NCBI GenBank assembly: GCA_958295915.1
Contig: OY282381.1
Location: forward strand, 1,324,722 to 1,388,721
Reading direction: 5' to 3'
DNA length: 64,000 nucleotides
DNA from: an uncultured Caldilineaceae bacterium
GTDB taxonomy: Bacteria; Chloroflexota; Anaerolineae; Caldilineales; Caldilineaceae
The notes beneath the pieces were generated by a model. It did no database searches. It was not told where the DNA came from and was given only the letters and a program-made list of their open reading frames with translations. Below are positions 60,464 to 64,000 of this stretch, piece by piece; the first letter of the stretch is position 1, and each line of letters starts with the position of its first letter. The translations under genes and the position numbers were made by a program.

Positions 60464-61600
60464 TCATGGCAGGGCGAAGCCGTTGGCGGCCACGGCTTGC
60501 TGAAAGCGGTCTTCCTCCAGGGTCAGCCCGAATCCTGGCGCGTCGGGCAGCAGCACCTGGCCTTCCGCCAGTGGATAGGCGGAGCCGTCCAGCCCTGGCG
60601 TGGAGACTTCATCCCACTCGACGAAAGCAAAGCCATCCACGGCCGCGGCCAGATGTCCGGAGACATAGTTGCCAACGTGGCGTCCGTAGTGATGGGGCGC
60701 GCTGCGCACATTCCAGGCGTCCAGTTGGGCGCCGGTTTCCAACCAGTTCGTCATGCCGTAGCTGAAAATGTCGTACTGAATTACGTCGACAACGCCGTCG
60801 CGGGCGAAATCCAGCAGGAGAGGGGAGGCCTGGCCTTCGCCGTCAGCGATGAGGACGGACAGTCCTTCGCGCTCTATCCACGCGTGCAGATCTTCGTACA
60901 GCACACCATCTTCATGAAAGGCTTCCTCCAACCAGAAGAGATTGCAGTCGGCGGTTTCGGTCAGAATCTGTTTGGCGATATTGAGATTATAGCCGTTGTT
61001 GGCATCGATCAGAATCTCCGCGTCTGCGCCGACCGCATCGCGCACTGCCCGGATCACGGCCACATCGCGTCGGTTGCCTTCTTGCAGAGGCATGTGTCGC
61101 GCGCCGCGGCCCACTTTGATCTTGAAGGAGCGGTGACCATGCTCGTAGCCGAAGCGGGCTTCTGACGCGATCAGAGCCGCGCCCGCTTCATCCGTTGTCA
61201 GATGCAGATCATCGATGTATAGAGAGGTGTCGTAGCAGGGTACACGCACTGGCTTGGTGACGGATTTGCCGGCCTGTTGCGCCAGGAGCTGGTAGACTGG
61301 GCGACCGGTACGCTGGCCCAGCAGGTCCCATAGTGGGCACTCTAAGGAGGCGGCGGGGGTCGCGACACCTCGTTCGGGGCTGATCAGATCGTTCAGATGC
61401 GCGCCGAGAAATGTATTCGCCTCCCTCTGCGTGAGACGACAGGGGCCAAAGCCCGTTATTCCCTCTGCGGTTGTGATGCGCGCCAGAGGCACTTGCACGT
61501 TCAGCCCGTGGACGGCCAAGCGGGAATTACAGCCGGCTTGTCGGGGTCGCTGGCCTACAAGTGTCCCCCATTCGATCGCGGTAATAGGCGGATTGTTCAT
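60464..61600 (-). CDS. Enolase-superfamily (mandelate racemase type) protein
   Basis: 378 residues, AGGAGGAGG before the ATG. Barrel motifs: SFKIKVGRGARHM (KxK), LIDANNGYN (Asp), WLEEAFHED (Glu), IADGEG (Glu) and RSAPHHYG (His). Probably a sugar-acid dehydratase. A second, unlinked member lies at 30925-32115 and a third at 63260, so the organism invests heavily in this family. Confidence 0.88.
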   Translation of the reverse strand: MNNPPITAIEWGTLVGQRPRQAGCNSRLAVHGLNVQVPLARITTAEGITGFGPCRLTQREANTFLGAHLNDLISPERGVATPAASLECPLWDLLGQRTGRPVYQLLAQQAGKSVTKPVRVPCYDTSLYIDDLHLTTDEAGAALIASEARFGYEHGHRSFKIKVGRGARHMPLQEGNRRDVAVIRAVRDAVGADAEILIDANNGYNLNIAKQILTETADCNLFWLEEAFHEDGVLYEDLHAWIEREGLSVLIADGEGQASPLLLDFARDGVVDVIQYDIFSYGMTNWLETGAQLDAWNVRSAPHHYGRHVGNYVSGHLAAAVDGFAFVEWDEVSTPGLDGSAYPLAEGQVLLPDAPGFGLTLEEDRFQQAVAANGFALP

Positions 61601-61633
61601 TGAGCCTCCTCCTGAACGTGTAGTGGCTGCGTG

Positions 61634-62692
61634 TTACCTATCTTCATAGCGCACTCCGGTGGGAATCACATCGGTTTTCTCTCCGCGCTGGATGGCCTCG
61701 GCGGTCGCCAAAACGCTGTGGAAATCGTGCTGGGGCACAAAGCCCAGCCGGGTCTGAATTTTTGTCAGATCGAACGTGAAATAGTTCGACCATGGCAGAC
61801 GAGCATCTGCGTAGCTTAGCGCGTGGCGTTCTGCCAGCCAGGGGATGATTTCTCCCCAATCGAGGATCACTGCGCCCCCCAGGGTGAACTCTTCCCCCAC
61901 GGCTTCCTCCTTTTCGATGCCCAGGGCCAACCCTTGGGCGATGTCGCGCACATCGCAGAAATGCTGCCGATAGGGCACACCGTTGGGGTTGCGGCTGAGG
62001 AGGAGTCGATCCTCAGGGTTCCACTGCGCTCTGAAGCCATCGAGCAGCGTCTGGATGTTTGGATCCGCGCTGGTCTCTGATTTATAGCGTTCGTATTCCG
62101 CGCTGAAGAGGAGGCGTTGCGGCAGGCCGGCGTCGTTGAGAAACTCACTTGGCTCCAAGACTGTCGCGAAGCGAAAGGAGGTCGTCGGCACATCATATTG
62201 GTGATAGTAGGCCATCGCCAGCTCCTCACCGATCCATTTGGTGAGAAAGTAGGGCATCTGGTGGTAGCGGGCGACCATTTCTTCACGAATCGGGGTCTCG
62301 AAGTAGCGGCCATTTTCTTCCAGTCGCCAATAGATGGCTTCGGTACAGGCGTAGACAAAGCGGTGCAAATTGGGGCATGCGGCCCGAACACTCTCCAGCA
62401 GATTGAGTGTGCCCATCCCATTGATGTCTAAATACTGACGATTGTCGAATGGGCCCCCGAACGCCGCCGCCAAGTGGCAGATGGCGTCAACTCCCTGGAC
62501 AGCCTGGAGTACGTCTTCAAAGTTGCGCAGATCTCCTGTAACCGTTTCCACGTCGGCGAAGGCATCCAACTTATGGGCGCGGCTGGCATCGCCGGGGTAG
62601 ACAAAACTGCGAATTTCGTGACCTTTGGCCAGCAAGCGCGTGACCAGATTGGCGCCGATCCGGCCTGTGCCACCGGTTACCAGAACTTTCAT
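61634..62692 (-). CDS. NAD-dependent epimerase/dehydratase family protein
   Basis: 352-residue extended SDR. Rossmann motif TGGTGRIGANLV (7-18), ICHLAAAFGGP, and a YACTEAIYW region with YFLTKWIGE giving the active-site Tyr/Lys. It lies 33 bp downstream of nothing else and 33 bp before the enolase-superfamily gene, so the two probably form an operon in sugar-acid metabolism. Confidence 0.87.
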   Translation of the reverse strand: MKVLVTGGTGRIGANLVTRLLAKGHEIRSFVYPGDASRAHKLDAFADVETVTGDLRNFEDVLQAVQGVDAICHLAAAFGGPFDNRQYLDINGMGTLNLLESVRAACPNLHRFVYACTEAIYWRLEENGRYFETPIREEMVARYHQMPYFLTKWIGEELAMAYYHQYDVPTTSFRFATVLEPSEFLNDAGLPQRLLFSAEYERYKSETSADPNIQTLLDGFRAQWNPEDRLLLSRNPNGVPYRQHFCDVRDIAQGLALGIEKEEAVGEEFTLGGAVILDWGEIIPWLAERHALSYADARLPWSNYFTFDLTKIQTRLGFVPQHDFHSVLATAEAIQRGEKTDVIPTGVRYEDR

Positions 62693-62740
62693 AGCATGAC
62701 CCTTCTGTCAAATCGAGTGGATTCCTTTTGGAGGGTTGAT

Positions 62741-62895
62741 CTTGCGCGCCACTGTAGGGCGCGACATGTGCCTTGCGCGCCACTGTAGGGCGCGACGTGT
62801 GCCTTGCGCGCCACTGCGGGGCGCGACGTGTGCCTTGCGCGCCACTGCGGGGCGCGACATGCGCCTTGCGCGCCACTGTAGGGCGCGACGTGTGC
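62741..62895. repeat. Five tandem 31-bp GC-rich repeats
   Basis: Unit begins CTTGCGCGCCACTGTAGGGC and continues GCGACATGTGC; copies start at 62741, 62772, 62803, 62834 and 62865 with a few substitutions (TA to CG, CAT to CGT). CGCGCC/GGCGCG in each unit can form a hairpin. Single copies at 33087-33135 and 63137-63160. No spacers, so not CRISPR. The 62,692-63,260 gap contains this array, the AT-rich repeat at 62985 and a single GC unit, and no gene. Confidence 0.92.
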
Positions 62896-62984
62896 GCTGT
62901 TCAGTGTAACAAACAGGTGGCAGCGTGTCTAATGGGCTACTCCGAATCAGGATTTAAGGATTAACAGTGACGATGCAGGATAGA

Positions 62985-63065
62985 TCCGACTATGATTGAT
63001 ATGATTATCCAGGATCTGACCATGATTTTATCCTGTTCATCATCCGAATCAGGAGAATCACAGTC
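62985..63065. repeat. AT-rich repeat, intergenic copy
   Basis: CGACTATGATTGATATGATT, TGACCATGATTTTATCCTG and GAATCAGGAGAATCACAGTC. The last block is identical to the one that ends in the second XdhC-type gene (41010-41036). Confidence 0.78.
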
Positions 63066-63136
63066 CACAGCCAATCATCTTGATCTGAATCCGCGCTTGC
63101 GGGCATCTCGCTCTGCTGGCGTTTGAAAGGCTGGTC

Positions 63137-63160
63137 TCGCGCGCCACTGCGGGGCGCGAT
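63137..63160. repeat. Single GCGCGCCACTGCGGGGCGCGAT unit
   Basis: One copy of the GC-rich hairpin unit, 240 bp from the tandem array. Confidence 0.7.
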
Positions 63161-63259
63161 GTAGAGCCGATTTCAGCGTATAATGGATGCGCCTCCATGG
63201 GAAGGGTTTGAATCATAATTCAGATATTGAACTGGCGGGAATACTGAAAGGGGAATTTT

Positions 63260-64000
63260 ATGAAAATCACAGATATAACCGTTGAACGCTACGCCTGGCC
63301 GCGGCCGAAACCGATCAGCAACGGCAAATACACCTACGTGGATGTAAGCCTGAATCTGGTTCACATCTACACCGACGAAGGGGTTAGCGGCGTGGGCTGG
63401 GGCGGCGGCACGGCTTCCGGTCAGGGCAGCGATCTGACGACAACGCTCATCGACTACTTCAAGCCGGTCATCATCGGCGAGAATCCCTTCAACTACCGGC
63501 GTATCTGGGAAAACATGTGGCTGCCGAAGCTAGTGGGCCGGCGGGGGCTATCTACCCGTGTGATTAGCGCCATCGATATCGCTCTGTGGGATCTGATGGG
63601 CAAAGCGGTGAACAAGCCGGTTTATCAGCTCCTGGGGGGCTACCGGGACAGCATCCCCGCCTATATCGCCGGCGGGTATTATGAGGAGGGCAAAGGGCTA
63701 CGGGAGCTGGCTCAGGAGATGGAAGAAAACCTGACGCTGGGCGCAAAGGCGATTAAAATGAAAGTCGGGGGTGTGCCCATCAACGAGGATGTGAGACGGG
63801 TGCAGGTGGTGCGGGAGACCATCGGCCCGGAGATCAAACTGCTGGTAGACGCCAATAACGCTTACAGCGCGCATGAAGCCATTGAGCTGGCCCGCAAAAT
63901 TGAAAAGCACGAGCCTTTCTGGTTCGAGGAACCGGTGGCGCCGGACGACTACCGGGGGCACGCCCGTGTAGCCCGCGCCACGTCGATTCCCATTGCCAGC
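63260..64000 (+). CDS. Enolase-superfamily (mandelate racemase type) protein, truncated by the window edge
   Basis: 247 codons, open at the right edge. ATG at 63260 with AAAGGGG upstream. Translation starts MKITDITVERYAWPRPKP; later VISAIDIALWDLMGKA (capping domain helix), IKMKVGG (KxK), LLVDANNAYS (Asp metal ligand) and WFEEPVAPDD (Glu ligand). The remaining Glu and His lie beyond the window. Likely a sugar-acid dehydratase such as a galactonate or starvation-sensing RspA-like member. Confidence 0.88.
   Translation, partial: MKITDITVERYAWPRPKPISNGKYTYVDVSLNLVHIYTDEGVSGVGWGGGTASGQGSDLTTTLIDYFKPVIIGENPFNYRRIWENMWLPKLVGRRGLSTRVISAIDIALWDLMGKAVNKPVYQLLGGYRDSIPAYIAGGYYEEGKGLRELAQEMEENLTLGAKAIKMKVGGVPINEDVRRVQVVRETIGPEIKLLVDANNAYSAHEAIELARKIEKHEPFWFEEPVAPDDYRGHARVARATSIPIAS

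Noticed and set aside
62741..62895. Possible CRISPR array
   Set aside because: The units are contiguous 31-bp tandem copies with no unique spacers and no cas genes.

Overview
The window is GC-rich bacterial chromosome, read here as an uncultured Chloroflexota-type organism (Anaerolineae/Caldilineales-like). That placement is an inference. It rests on the mix of a form II CO-dehydrogenase-like cox cluster, a single-chain alpha-beta glycyl-tRNA synthetase, a two-subunit 2-oxoacid:ferredoxin oxidoreductase, a Rex regulator, and many Gfo/Idh/MocA, mandelate-racemase-like, PhyH, cupin, Tm-1-like and M81 genes. No rRNA is present, so the taxonomy cannot be fixed from the window.

Layout. 0-9 kb (+): amidase, CBS protein, korA, korB fused to a CBS pair, then a small oxidoreductase/cupin operon and a PPK2-type kinase. 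9-17.7 kb (-): a four-gene, probably anti-phage, island made of a DUF1156 DNA methyltransferase, an AAA/ABC-type ATPase, a DUF3226 TOPRIM-like protein, and a DUF499 ATPase with an N-terminal Swt1-type HEPN domain. 18.1-18.6 kb: tmRNA with its own promoter and terminator. 18.7-32.1 kb (mostly -): accessory metabolic genes, a lipoprotein with a triplicated domain, an inverted-repeat-bounded segment with a frameshifted Rpn-type nuclease gene, a toxin-antitoxin cassette bracketed by direct repeats, a polytopic glycosyltransferase and an enolase-superfamily enzyme. 32.3-43.2 kb (+): RDD protein and a cox-type molybdenum hydroxylase cluster (coxG, S, L, M, D, E, two XdhC-type genes), followed by a GlcD-type oxidase. 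43.2-47.3 kb (+): GH43/32-like protein, SDR, M81 hydrolase. 47.5 kb: tRNA-Arg(CCT). 47.8-51.7 kb (+): MoxR-DUF58-DUF4129 operon. 51.7-60.4 kb: housekeeping block (rpsA, rpsU, infA, NUDIX, rsmG, rex, PhyH, glyQS). 60.4-64 kb: enolase-superfamily enzyme, SDR epimerase, a long repeat-filled gap, and an enolase-superfamily gene that runs off the right edge.

Two features stand out. The first is the island at 9-17.7 kb, which joins a DUF1156/DUF499 pair to an OLD/PARIS-like ATPase plus TOPRIM pair. The second is the density of short repeat families. One, a small palindrome with GCGCCTC-type arms, lies inside at least four coding genes without breaking the frame, including exactly at the junction of the korB-CBS fusion. 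Another, AT-rich, supplies the N-termini of coxE and of an XdhC-type gene. Further families are a CAGTGGCCA-rich intergenic element, a 31-bp GC-rich tandem array, and a 96-bp direct repeat flanking the toxin-antitoxin pair.
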